Part shown: one piece after another, positions 23,700-32,189 of the stretch
How positions within the stretch are numbered: position 1 is the first letter of the stretch
How the letters are laid out: every line of letters starts with the position of its first letter
Source: Acidobacteriota bacterium
GTDB lineage: Bacteria > Acidobacteriota > Terriglobia > Bryobacterales > Bryobacteraceae
Reading direction: 5' to 3'
Assembly: GCA_018268935.1 (NCBI GenBank)
Contig: JAFDVS010000113.1
Location: 8,467 to 72,466, forward strand
DNA length: 64,000 bases
Notes under the pieces: model-generated
Told to the model about the DNA's origin: nothing
Databases searched by the model: none
Seen by the model: the letters and a program-made list of their open reading frames with translations, nothing else
Made by a program: the position numbers and the translations under genes

Positions 23700-25544
23700 A
23701 TGCGCACCAAGCCTTCCACGAAACGAACCACGTTGCTATTGCTGCTGCTCACCGGCTCCGCCTTTCTCGGGGCGCAGTCGTCCCGCCCGCGTGTGCCGGC
23801 GACCAAAGATGAAGTCGCTCGCCCCGGCGGACGCCTCCCCGGCAATCCCAAGATCGCCCTCGTCAAAGTTGCCGAAGGCTTCTACGACCCCACCAACGTG
23901 GCCTCCGCCAAGGACGGCACCGGCCGTATGTTCGTCACTGAACGCGTCGGCCGCGTCAAGATCGTGAACAAAGACGGCTCCGTGCAGAAGGAGCCCTTCC
24001 TCGATCTCACCAAGATCAACCCGCTCGGCAGCGATGTGCAGACCGGCTTCGTGGAACAAGGTCTCTACTCCATCGCCTTCCATCCCAACTTCAAACAGAA
24101 CGGCTACTTCTTCGTTCACTACGCCTCGCTTCCGTTCAACGGCGACGGCGTCATCGTGCGCTTTCAAGTGGACCCGAAAAGCCCCAACGTGATGACGCCG
24201 GAGCGCACCAACCAAACCGCGAAAGTGCTCATGCGCATTGAGCAGCCTTACTACAACCACAACGGCGGCCAGATCGAATTCGGCCGCGATGGCTACCTCT
24301 ACATCGGCAGCGGCGACGGTGGTTGGGAAGGCGATCCGCTCGATGCGGGCCAGGACCTCAGCAGCCTCCTCGGCAAGATCCTGCGCATCGACGTCAACAC
24401 GCAAGACAACGACGCCATCCCCTACAAGATCCCGGCATCGAACCCCTTCGCCCGCGCCCGCGATGAGCGCCTCATGCAGTTGTTCGGCATCAGCGAAGTG
24501 GACTTCGCCAAGATCCGCACCCGCGTGCGCCCCGAAATCTGGGCCTTTGGTTCGCGCAACCCTTATGAGTTTTCCTTCGACGACAAGAACGGCGATCTCT
24601 GGATCGCCGACGTCGGTCAGAACCACTGGGAAGAAATTCATTACCAACCGGCCGAAAGCAAGGGCGGTGAGAACTACGGTTGGAACCGTATGCAGGGTTC
24701 GTGGTGCCATCCGATGTCCGGCCCCAACGACAAGTGCCCCACGGTCGGCGTGCTGCCCGCCGCCGAGTATCCGCACGAAGTACCCTATCCCGGCGCGAAG
24801 CCCATTAAAGATGGATGGGGCTGCTCCATCGAAGGCCTCGGCGTCGCCAATTACGGCGGCATGAACGGCGTCTATCTCGTCGGCGATTGGTGCTCCGGCC
24901 GCGTCTTCGGCACCGCTTGGGATGGCCGCAAATTCCAACTCCAGGAACTCGCCCACACCGCGCTGCAGTTCACCGCCGGTGGCAATGGCGAAGATGGCTA
25001 CGTCTATGCCGTCAACTGTTATTGCTTCTACACATCCGATCGCGGCCCGCTCGGCAACCCGCCCGGAGCCCTCTGGAAGATCGTTCCCGCGAGCGAAGTG
25101 AAGCCGGGTCAGGAAACCGCGCGCACCGTGCAGGATGCGCCGCAGGTCAGCAGCACCAGCACTTCCGGCGCGCCGCAGTTCCTCCACCCTCTCGACAATC
25201 GCCCCGTCGCGCTCAACATGCATCCCAACGAAACCGTTACGCCGCAGGTGCAGCAGTTCCAGAAGACGGGCAAGAACCCGTACCGTGGTAACTCGCAGGC
25301 CATCACTGACGGTAAACGCGTCTACATGCAGTGGTGCGCCGGATGTCATCTCGAAGATGGCACGGGCCGCATCGGCTCCAATATCGTGGACAATTCGTTC
25401 ACCTATCCCCGTGTCGCCAACGATGTCGGCACTTTCGAAGTCATCTACGCCGGAGCTACCGGAGCGATGCAGTCCTTTGGCAATCGGGTCACTCAGGACG
25501 ACATCCTCAAGATCATGGCGTACATGACCAGTATTAAGAAATAA
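23700..25544 (+). CDS. PQQ-type soluble sugar dehydrogenase fused to cytochrome c
   Basis: 614 aa exported protein (signal to about residue 25). Residues about 45-480 form the six-bladed propeller of glucose/sorbosone dehydrogenases: GFYDPTNVASAKDGTGRMFV, GLYSIAFHPNFKQNGYFFVH, YYNHNGGQIEFGRDGYLYIG, SGDGG, GLRNPYEF-like GSRNPYEFSFD and WIADVGQNHWEEI. The C-terminus is a one-haem cytochrome c with CAGCH at 546-550. It would oxidise an aldose in the periplasm and hand electrons to its own haem. TATGAT at 23679-23684 is a likely -10. It is followed after 2 bp by the DUF1549/1553 gene. Confidence 0.9.
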   Translation: MRTKPSTKRTTLLLLLLTGSAFLGAQSSRPRVPATKDEVARPGGRLPGNPKIALVKVAEGFYDPTNVASAKDGTGRMFVTERVGRVKIVNKDGSVQKEPFLDLTKINPLGSDVQTGFVEQGLYSIAFHPNFKQNGYFFVHYASLPFNGDGVIVRFQVDPKSPNVMTPERTNQTAKVLMRIEQPYYNHNGGQIEFGRDGYLYIGSGDGGWEGDPLDAGQDLSSLLGKILRIDVNTQDNDAIPYKIPASNPFARARDERLMQLFGISEVDFAKIRTRVRPEIWAFGSRNPYEFSFDDKNGDLWIADVGQNHWEEIHYQPAESKGGENYGWNRMQGSWCHPMSGPNDKCPTVGVLPAAEYPHEVPYPGAKPIKDGWGCSIEGLGVANYGGMNGVYLVGDWCSGRVFGTAWDGRKFQLQELAHTALQFTAGGNGEDGYVYAVNCYCFYTSDRGPLGNPPGALWKIVPASEVKPGQETARTVQDAPQVSSTSTSGAPQFLHPLDNRPVALNMHPNETVTPQVQQFQKTGKNPYRGNSQAITDGKRVYMQWCAGCHLEDGTGRIGSNIVDNSFTYPRVANDVGTFEVIYAGATGAMQSFGNRVTQDDILKIMAYMTSIKK

Positions 25545-25546
25545 AG

Positions 25547-28156
25547 ATGCGTTTATCTGTTGTTCTTTGGGCTCTGGGGGTGGCAACGCCCCTCTCTGCC
25601 CAAACCAGCCTCGACCTGTTTGAGACCAGCGTTCGCCCGTTATTCGCATCGAAGTGTATCTCCTGTCATTCCGGCAAATCGCCGATGGCCGCGCTCGACC
25701 TCACCGCTGCGGATGCCGTCAAAAGCAACGCCGCGAAGATTGCCGCGGCCTTGCGCTACGACGGCAAGACGAAGATGCCGCCTACGGGCAAGCTGAAGGA
25801 CGCCGAAATCGCCGCCGTCTCCAAGTGGGTCGAGATGGGTGCACCCTATCCGCAACCCGCGGGCGGCGCCGCCGGCAAGCAGCATTGGTCCTTCCAACCC
25901 CTGCGCAAGATTGCGGTCCCAGAAGTGCGCAACGCGGCTTGGGTGCGCAATGAGATTGACCGCTTCATCCTGGCGAAGCTCGAAGCTCGCGGATTGCAGC
26001 CTGCCTCGCCCGCCGATGAGCGTACACTGCACCGCCGCATCGCCTTCGATCTCACCGGCCTGCCGCCTACCGAAGCCACCCTCGACATCGAGCGCCTGCT
26101 CGCCTCGCCGCGCTATGGCGAACATTGGGGCCGCCACTGGATGGATGTCGCGCGCTACGCCGATTCCACCGGCGCCGACGAAGATCATCGCTATCCGCAC
26201 GCCTGGCGCTATCGCGACTACGTCATCGAATCCTTCAATCGCGACACGCCCTACGATCAGTTCATCCGCGAACAGATCGCCGGCGACCTGCTGCCTTCGC
26301 CCGGCGGCGTCAACGTCAAAGGCATCGTCGCCACCGGCTTCCTCGCCCTCGGCCCCAAGCTCATCGCAGAACAAGACAAGGTCAAAATGTTTTATGACAT
26401 TGTCGACGAGCAGATCGAAGTGGCGGGCAAGGCCTTCCTCGGATTGACCATCGCCTGCGCCCGCTGTCACGATCACAAGTTCGACCCCATCTCCACCAAG
26501 GACTACTATTCGCTGGCCTCGATCTTCGCCAGCACGAAGCAGCTTTCGAAACTCGAAGGCACCGTCTCGCAGCTCTACTTCGCGCCCTTGGTCGATTCGA
26601 AGACCGCCGGCGAATGGAACGCCCACAAGAAGCGCATCGAGGACAAGCAGAAGGAGATCGACGGCGTCATCGGATCCGAGCAGGCTCGTTATCGCAAGCA
26701 GTTCCTGCCGCGCATGGCTGAGTACATGCTCGCCACCCGGCGCGGCAACCCTGCGCTGGACCCTTGGGTTGTGGAGCAGTGGACCAAGTATCTGAAGCCG
26801 ACCGGCGAGCGCCGCCCCCATCTCGAAGAATGGGAGCAGGCGCCGGAGAGCCAGCTCGAAGCCGTGGCCCGCAAATATTACGAGCAATACCGCGCCACGG
26901 AGAAGTTCCGCCTCGACGCCCGTGAGAAGCACAAGCAAGCCGTTGCCGATGCGAAAGCGCGCGGCGAGAAGCCCCCCGAGGAACCGAAGTTTCTTCCTGG
27001 CGACGATCGCTTCTTCACCGAAGTGAATGGCGCGTCCGGCCCCTTCAAGATGCCGGAGAAGGACCGCGAGTCGTTGTTCCAGGAGACCTCGCGCACGAAG
27101 CTGGTGACGCTGCGTGCCGAACTCGAAGCACTCAAGAAGAGCAGCCCGCCCGAGCCCCCACTGGCCTGCGCCGTCGGGGAAGGCGATCCCGTCCAGCAGC
27201 ATGTCTTCCAACGCGGCAACCCCGAATCGAAGGGCGATCCCGTCGAGAAGCGTTTTCCCACCGTCATTGCCGGTAAGTACGACGCCGCGGTCTCGAAGGG
27301 CAGTGGCCGCCGCGAGATGGCCGAATGGATTGCCGACGCGGCGAATCCGCTCACCGCGCGAGTGATGGTGAACCGCATCTGGCAATGGCACTTCGGCGAA
27401 GGCCTTGTGCGCACGCCGAACAACTTCGGTAAGCTCGGCGATGCGCCATCGAACCCCGAACTGCTCGACTGGCTCGCCCAGCGCTTCATCGACAGCGGCT
27501 GGAGCATCAAGGCCATGCACCGGCTGATCCTTGCTTCGAACACCTATCGCATGCGCAGCGCGCCTTCGGCCGAAGCGCGTAGCAAAGACCCCGAAAATCG
27601 ACTGCTTTCCTACTTCCCGCCGCGCCGCCTTGCCATCGAGGAAATCCGCGATTCGCTGCTTGCCATCGACGGCACCATCGACTTCACCATGTTCGGGAAG
27701 ATGATGGAAGGCGAAGGCACCGATAAGGAATTCGCCGAGGGGCGCAAGAGCCTCGATCCGAATCAGAGCAAGCGCCGCTTGGTGTATCTGCCGCTGCGCC
27801 GGTCCAATCTTCCTTCGATGCTCAACCTCTTTGACTTCGGCGATGCGACCACATCGAACGAAGGCCGCACGCAAACCAACGTCGCGCCGCAAGCGCTGTT
27901 CATGATGAACTCCGAGTTCGTCGCCGCCCGCGCGCAGACACTGGCCGAAAGGCTGCTGGCCGATGCTTCGCTCGACGATGCAACGCGCGTCCAGCGTGCC
28001 TATGACCGCATTCTCAGCAAGCCCGCCGCGGCCGAGTTGGTGAACGATGCTCTTCACTACGTGCAGGCGTTTCCCAATGCCCGCGGCAGGGAACAGGCTT
28101 GGACGAGTTTGATCCGAACCATGATTTCCTCCAACGACTTTCTCTATGTCCACTAA
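25547..28156 (+). CDS. PSCyt1/DUF1549/DUF1553 (PSD1) protein
   Basis: 869 aa secreted protein (signal MRLSVVLWALGVATPLSAQT). It has a Planctomycete-type cytochrome domain with CISCH at 37-41, DUF1549 (about 130-340; RHWMDVARYADSTG, ACARCHDHKFDPI with a further CxxCH-like CARCH) and DUF1553 (about 590-850; ANPLTARVMVNRIWQWHFGEGLV, TPNNFGKLGD, NVAPQALFMMNSEF). This architecture is almost always encoded next to a DUF1501 gene, as here. Role unknown; electron transfer linked to polysaccharide breakdown is suspected. A charged insert around 360-500 is rich in Lys/Glu. Confidence 0.92.
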   Translation: MRLSVVLWALGVATPLSAQTSLDLFETSVRPLFASKCISCHSGKSPMAALDLTAADAVKSNAAKIAAALRYDGKTKMPPTGKLKDAEIAAVSKWVEMGAPYPQPAGGAAGKQHWSFQPLRKIAVPEVRNAAWVRNEIDRFILAKLEARGLQPASPADERTLHRRIAFDLTGLPPTEATLDIERLLASPRYGEHWGRHWMDVARYADSTGADEDHRYPHAWRYRDYVIESFNRDTPYDQFIREQIAGDLLPSPGGVNVKGIVATGFLALGPKLIAEQDKVKMFYDIVDEQIEVAGKAFLGLTIACARCHDHKFDPISTKDYYSLASIFASTKQLSKLEGTVSQLYFAPLVDSKTAGEWNAHKKRIEDKQKEIDGVIGSEQARYRKQFLPRMAEYMLATRRGNPALDPWVVEQWTKYLKPTGERRPHLEEWEQAPESQLEAVARKYYEQYRATEKFRLDAREKHKQAVADAKARGEKPPEEPKFLPGDDRFFTEVNGASGPFKMPEKDRESLFQETSRTKLVTLRAELEALKKSSPPEPPLACAVGEGDPVQQHVFQRGNPESKGDPVEKRFPTVIAGKYDAAVSKGSGRREMAEWIADAANPLTARVMVNRIWQWHFGEGLVRTPNNFGKLGDAPSNPELLDWLAQRFIDSGWSIKAMHRLILASNTYRMRSAPSAEARSKDPENRLLSYFPPRRLAIEEIRDSLLAIDGTIDFTMFGKMMEGEGTDKEFAEGRKSLDPNQSKRRLVYLPLRRSNLPSMLNLFDFGDATTSNEGRTQTNVAPQALFMMNSEFVAARAQTLAERLLADASLDDATRVQRAYDRILSKPAAAELVNDALHYVQAFPNARGREQAWTSLIRTMISSNDFLYVH

Positions 28157-29558
28157 GGTCACCTCCCGGCGTCAGATGTTGCGGCAAGCCGCCTGCGGCT
28201 TCGGCCTCGTGGGCTTGCAGGCCCTGATGGCCGAGGGGACGGCCAATCCACTCTCCCCTCGCGCCCCCCATTTCACGCCACGGGCCAAGCGCATCATTTT
28301 TCTGTTCATGCACGGCGGCCCGTCGCACATGGATACCTTCGATCCAAAGCCGCTGCTCGACCGCGACCATGGCAAGCCGCTGCCGTTCAAACGGCCGCTG
28401 ACCTTCGCCGAAGGCCAGACGGGATCACTATTCCGCTCGCCCTGGAAGTTCCAGCGCTACGGCCAAAGCGGGCTGCCTGTCAGCGAACTGTTTCCGAACG
28501 TCGCCACCTGCATCGACGACATCTGCGTGCTGCGTTCGATGGTTGGCGACAGCGTCGCGCACGGCGGCGCGGTGCTGCAGTTACATACGGGCTCGAATAC
28601 CTTCACGCGGCCCGGCATGGGCGCGTGGGTGGTTTACGGACTCGGCACAGAGAATCAGAATCTGCCGGCCTACATTACGATCAAGCCCGGCCTGTCACAC
28701 GGCGGGGCCAAGAACTGGAGTTCCGCTTTTCTGCCCGCGGCCTATCAAGGCACCGCGGTGGCCCATGGCGGCATCAAGGTCGACGAATTGAAGGACCCCA
28801 TCGAGTACCTGGAAAACAAAGGCCTCACTCGCGAGCAGCAGCGCTACGAACTCGACATGCTGCAGAAGATGAACCGCGCCTCGGCCCAGCAGTTCCCGCA
28901 GGATCCGGAACTCGATGCGCGCATTCAGGCCTTCGAACTCGCCTTCCGCATGCAGACGGAAGCGCCCGAGGCTTTTGATATCGACAAGGAATCCGAGGCC
29001 ACCAAGAAGCTCTATGGCATGGACGACCCCATGTCGAAAGACTTCGGCTGGCAGTGCCTGATGGCCCGGCGATTGGCGCAGCGCGGCGTGCGCTTCATCC
29101 AGATCAATCACGAATACGGTCCCGGCAACGAAGTCGGCTGGGACGCTCACAGCGAACTCATCCGCCTCCATACGCGGACGGCGAAGATGGTGGACAAACC
29201 CATTTCCGGGTTATTGAAAGACCTCAACGCCCACGGCCTGTTGAAAGACACGCTCGTGGTATGGGGCGGCGAATTCGGCCGCACGCCCATTTCGCAGGCC
29301 GGCGATGGCCGCGATCACAATCCCTACGGCTACTCCATGTGGATGGCCGGCGCCGGCGTCAAAGGCGGCTACGCTCACGGGGCCACCGATGAATACGGCT
29401 ACTACGCCGTGGAAGACCGGATGCATGTCCACGACATGCACGCCACGATGCTGCACATCCTCGGCCTCGATCATCTGCGGCTCACTTACTTCTACGGAGG
29501 CCGCAATCACCGGTTGACCGACGTTGCAGGCAACGTCGCACACAAGATTCTGAGCTAG
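28146..29558 (+). CDS. DUF1501 protein, twin-arginine exported
   Basis: 470 aa overlapping the previous gene by 11 nt. The N-terminus MSTKVTSRRQMLRQAACGFG is a twin-arginine signal, so the protein is probably exported folded. DUF1501 belongs to the alkaline phosphatase/sulfatase-like superfamily: IIFLFMHGGPSHMDTFDPKP near the start, SDSVAHGG-like GDSVAHGGAV, GDTLVVWGGEFGRTPISQ-like VVWGGEFGRTP, and GRDHNPYGYSMWMAGAGVKGG near the end. Always paired with DUF1549/1553 proteins. It converges on and overlaps by 4 bp the CoA-ligase gene. Confidence 0.92.
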   Translation: MSTKVTSRRQMLRQAACGFGLVGLQALMAEGTANPLSPRAPHFTPRAKRIIFLFMHGGPSHMDTFDPKPLLDRDHGKPLPFKRPLTFAEGQTGSLFRSPWKFQRYGQSGLPVSELFPNVATCIDDICVLRSMVGDSVAHGGAVLQLHTGSNTFTRPGMGAWVVYGLGTENQNLPAYITIKPGLSHGGAKNWSSAFLPAAYQGTAVAHGGIKVDELKDPIEYLENKGLTREQQRYELDMLQKMNRASAQQFPQDPELDARIQAFELAFRMQTEAPEAFDIDKESEATKKLYGMDDPMSKDFGWQCLMARRLAQRGVRFIQINHEYGPGNEVGWDAHSELIRLHTRTAKMVDKPISGLLKDLNAHGLLKDTLVVWGGEFGRTPISQAGDGRDHNPYGYSMWMAGAGVKGGYAHGATDEYGYYAVEDRMHVHDMHATMLHILGLDHLRLTYFYGGRNHRLTDVAGNVAHKILS

Positions 29559-30760
29559 ATCCGAACCCAGCGTTTGGCTTTCATCTCGAAGCGCGGCAGC
29601 GTGCCGGGCTCGACTATGTTCACCGGAATGCGCAAGGCCAATGCATCGCGGAGCGCCGTTTCGAGCCGGTGGACGAGATCGGCATCGGCGCGGTGGCCCG
29701 GCTCCGGCTCGGCGTCGAGGTGCAGTTCGACCAGCGATCGTTCAACAGATATTCGGACCTGATATTCCGCAATTCCGCTGACTTTGCGAACGACGTCCTC
29801 CACCGCTCCGGGGTAGACGTTCACGCCGCGGACAACCACCATATCGTCGGTGCGCCCGAGGATGCCGCCTTCAAGGGCCATGTCCTTTGAGCCGCATTCG
29901 CAGACGCCGGGCTGTGCGGCCTGCACGAGGTCGCCGGTGCGATAGCGCAGGAGCGGTGAGCCGATGCGGCCGAGGCTCGTGAGTACGAGTTCGCCGCTTG
30001 ACCCTGGCCCGAGGGTGAGGCCGGACCGTGGATCGACGACTTCGGCGATGTAGCTCGACTCGATGATGTGCAACACGCCGGGCCGCGACGGGCAGCCGTA
30101 ACTGACCGGACCAACCTCCGACATGCCGTGGTGATCGACGACGCGAGCACCCGGCCAGAGTTTCTCAATGCGCGCGCGAGTGCCGGGAATGCTGCCTCCG
30201 GGCTCGCCGGCTACGAGGATGGCGCGCACGCACATCTCGTTCATGTCGATCTGCTCTGCGGCAGCCGCTTCCGCCAAGTGAATGGCGTAGGTGGGCGTGC
30301 AGCAGAGCACAGTGGCCTTCGTGTCGAGCATCACGCGCAAGCGGGCCGCGCTGCGCATGCCGCCTCCGGGGATGCAGAGGCAGCCGAGCCGGGCCGCTGC
30401 GTCGAAGGCCGTCCAGAAGCCCAGGAATGGGCCGAAGGAGAAGGCGAAGAAGATGCGATCGGAGGCCGTCACGCCGGCGGCTTCGTAGACGCGATCCCAA
30501 TTGCCGAGCATCCAATTCCAGCTTTCGGGCGTATCGAGCCAGCGCATCGGCCGGCCCGTGGTCGCGCTGGTTTGACAGAAGCGCGTGTAGCGATCCACGG
30601 GGTACGTGAGGTTTGTGCCGAACGGCGGATTGTTCAGTTGATCTTCAATCAGTTCCTGCTTCGTCGTGAAGGGAACTGAATCGAGGCCGTTGAGCTTCGC
30701 CGTGTAGAAGGGGTTCGCCGGAACGATTTTGTCGATGAGGGCTCGTAATGCGCTGTTCAA
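29555..30760 (-). CDS. Phenylacetate-CoA ligase-family adenylate-forming enzyme
   Basis: 401 aa from a TTG start, 3 bp after the upstream radical SAM gene, so translationally linked. ANL-type motifs: SATTGRPMRW (phosphate loop), HHGMSEVGPVSYGC, GELVLTSLGRIGSPLLRYRTGDLV and GRTDDMVVVRGVNVYP, with a short C-terminal lid. Length and the YRTGDL/RGVNVYP pair fit the PaaK group, which makes aryl-CoA thioesters using ATP. The substrate acid cannot be named; neighbours give no aromatic-degradation genes. Confidence 0.85.
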   Translation of the reverse strand: MNSALRALIDKIVPANPFYTAKLNGLDSVPFTTKQELIEDQLNNPPFGTNLTYPVDRYTRFCQTSATTGRPMRWLDTPESWNWMLGNWDRVYEAAGVTASDRIFFAFSFGPFLGFWTAFDAAARLGCLCIPGGGMRSAARLRVMLDTKATVLCCTPTYAIHLAEAAAAEQIDMNEMCVRAILVAGEPGGSIPGTRARIEKLWPGARVVDHHGMSEVGPVSYGCPSRPGVLHIIESSYIAEVVDPRSGLTLGPGSSGELVLTSLGRIGSPLLRYRTGDLVQAAQPGVCECGSKDMALEGGILGRTDDMVVVRGVNVYPGAVEDVVRKVSGIAEYQVRISVERSLVELHLDAEPEPGHRADADLVHRLETALRDALALRIPVNIVEPGTLPRFEMKAKRWVRI

Positions 30761-30763
30761 CGT

Positions 30764-32125
30764 TCAAACCCGCCGTGCCACGCGATGTTCGGGGCGGAAG
30801 AATTCCGGCAGCAGCCGGTCTACTTGCAGCAGCCCTTCGCGATTGAGACTGAGCCCGTCGGGCTCAACGATCAGGTATCCGTCACTCTGCAGCTTGTCGA
30901 TGGAAGGAGCGAAGCGCTCCTTAATATCGACGCCGAACTTGCCAGTGAAGTATTCGGAGCGGACGCGGCCGAGTTTCATTTGCAGGACCAACTCGCGGAT
31001 GAGCCGGTCATCGGAGGATGGCGTGAGAGCCCGTAAAATGGGCAGTTCGCCGTTGTCGACGCGTTGGCGATAGATGTCGATTTCGTGCTCGTTCTGGAAG
31101 TGAGTGCCTTGCACGTGGGAGAACGAGGCGACGCCGAGTCCAAGCATGTCGGCGCCGCGCCAGAGCAGATCGCGATAGAGGAACTTCGTCTTCGAAGGGT
31201 CTTTCACCGCGGTGTAGGCGCTGCCGACGGTGTAGCCCGCCTTCTCCAATTCGCCGAAGGCGTAGTTGACCCAATCGCGCTTGGTTTTCCAGGAAGCGAC
31301 GGGAGCGACCTCGCGGCCGTTGACGCGCATTTCCTTGAAGATCGTCGTATTGTAAGGCACCTCCATCTGATAGATGGTGACGCTTTCGGGCGAAAGGGCA
31401 ACGGTCTTGGCGACGCATTCGCGCCAGTTCTCTTCGGTCTCGCCGACCATGCCTGCGATCAGATCGATGTTGATCTGCGCGAAGCCGAGAGCGCGAGCCA
31501 GTTCGTAGGCTTTGTCGATTTGCTTCGAGCCGTGCGCGCGGCCGTTGAGCTTGAGGATCTCGTCATCGTAGTTTTCAATGCCGAGACTGAGGCGCGTGAC
31601 GCCGATGTCTTTAATGACTTTGAGCTTGCCCTCAGTGAGCGTGCCGGGCTCGCATTCAAAGGCGACTTCCTGCGCTTCGTCCCACGGAAGCAATTGCTTC
31701 ATGCGCTCGACGAGGCGGCCGAGCTGATCGGAAGAAATGTAGGATGGCGTGCCGCCGCCGAAGTAAATAAATGTCGGTTTGCGATTCGCGAGAAACGGCT
31801 TCTTCGCGTAGAGTTCCAATTCATGCGCGACGGAGTCGAGGTAGTTCTGCACGTCGCTCGAGTTCTTGTCGGTGTAGACCTTGAAGTAGCAAAAGTGGCA
31901 GCGCTTGCGGCAGAAGGGAATGTGGACGTAGACCCCGAGTGGAGTTCCAGGCGCCGCGGGCCGTTCAAAGGTAACAAAAGCGTTCTTCACATCCTCAGCA
32001 TTCCAGAAGGAATAAGGAGGGTAGTTGGAGACGAAATAGTTTCCAGGTTTCGTTTCCTCTTCCGCGCGAGGCTCTGGCCTGGCATCGAGAATTGCGGGGA
32101 GCGTTAGATTCCTGCGTTCTTCCAT
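30764..32125 (-). CDS. HemN/HemW-like radical SAM protein
   Basis: 453 aa. The start is set at the ATG complement of 32123-32125, since upstream residues of the longer frame look non-coding. The iron-sulfur site CRKRCHFC (Cys72, Cys76, Cys79; CX3CX2C) and the SAM-binding GGGTPS (123-128) are in place, then FECEPGTL, RLSLGIENYDDEILKLNGR and INIDLIAGMVGET, all of the coproporphyrinogen dehydrogenase-like family. Whether it decarboxylates coproporphyrinogen III or acts as a haem chaperone/methyltransferase cannot be decided. Not a sulfatase maturase. Downstream CoA ligase is in the same transcript. Confidence 0.82.
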   Translation of the reverse strand: MEERRNLTLPAILDARPEPRAEEETKPGNYFVSNYPPYSFWNAEDVKNAFVTFERPAAPGTPLGVYVHIPFCRKRCHFCYFKVYTDKNSSDVQNYLDSVAHELELYAKKPFLANRKPTFIYFGGGTPSYISSDQLGRLVERMKQLLPWDEAQEVAFECEPGTLTEGKLKVIKDIGVTRLSLGIENYDDEILKLNGRAHGSKQIDKAYELARALGFAQINIDLIAGMVGETEENWRECVAKTVALSPESVTIYQMEVPYNTTIFKEMRVNGREVAPVASWKTKRDWVNYAFGELEKAGYTVGSAYTAVKDPSKTKFLYRDLLWRGADMLGLGVASFSHVQGTHFQNEHEIDIYRQRVDNGELPILRALTPSSDDRLIRELVLQMKLGRVRSEYFTGKFGVDIKERFAPSIDKLQSDGYLIVEPDGLSLNREGLLQVDRLLPEFFRPEHRVARRV

Positions 32126-32158
32126 GGGGGCTACACGAACAAAAGAGGCTTCAGCCCA

Positions 32159-32166
32159 AAGTATAT
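32159..32166 (-). promoter_or_regulatory. GATATACT -10 element for the radical SAM gene
   Basis: The complement of 32159-32166 contains TATACT preceded by GA. The same word precedes two TonB receptor genes (complements of 37245-37250 and 46972-46977). It lies about 35 nt upstream of the start at 32125. Confidence 0.4.
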
Positions 32167-32189
32167 CAACATGTGGGAGGCTGAAAGGA

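Noticed and set aside
25640..28162. 840-codon minus-strand frame over the DUF1549/1553 gene
   Set aside because: Antisense shadow without recognisable motifs; the + frame has haem sites and domain signatures.
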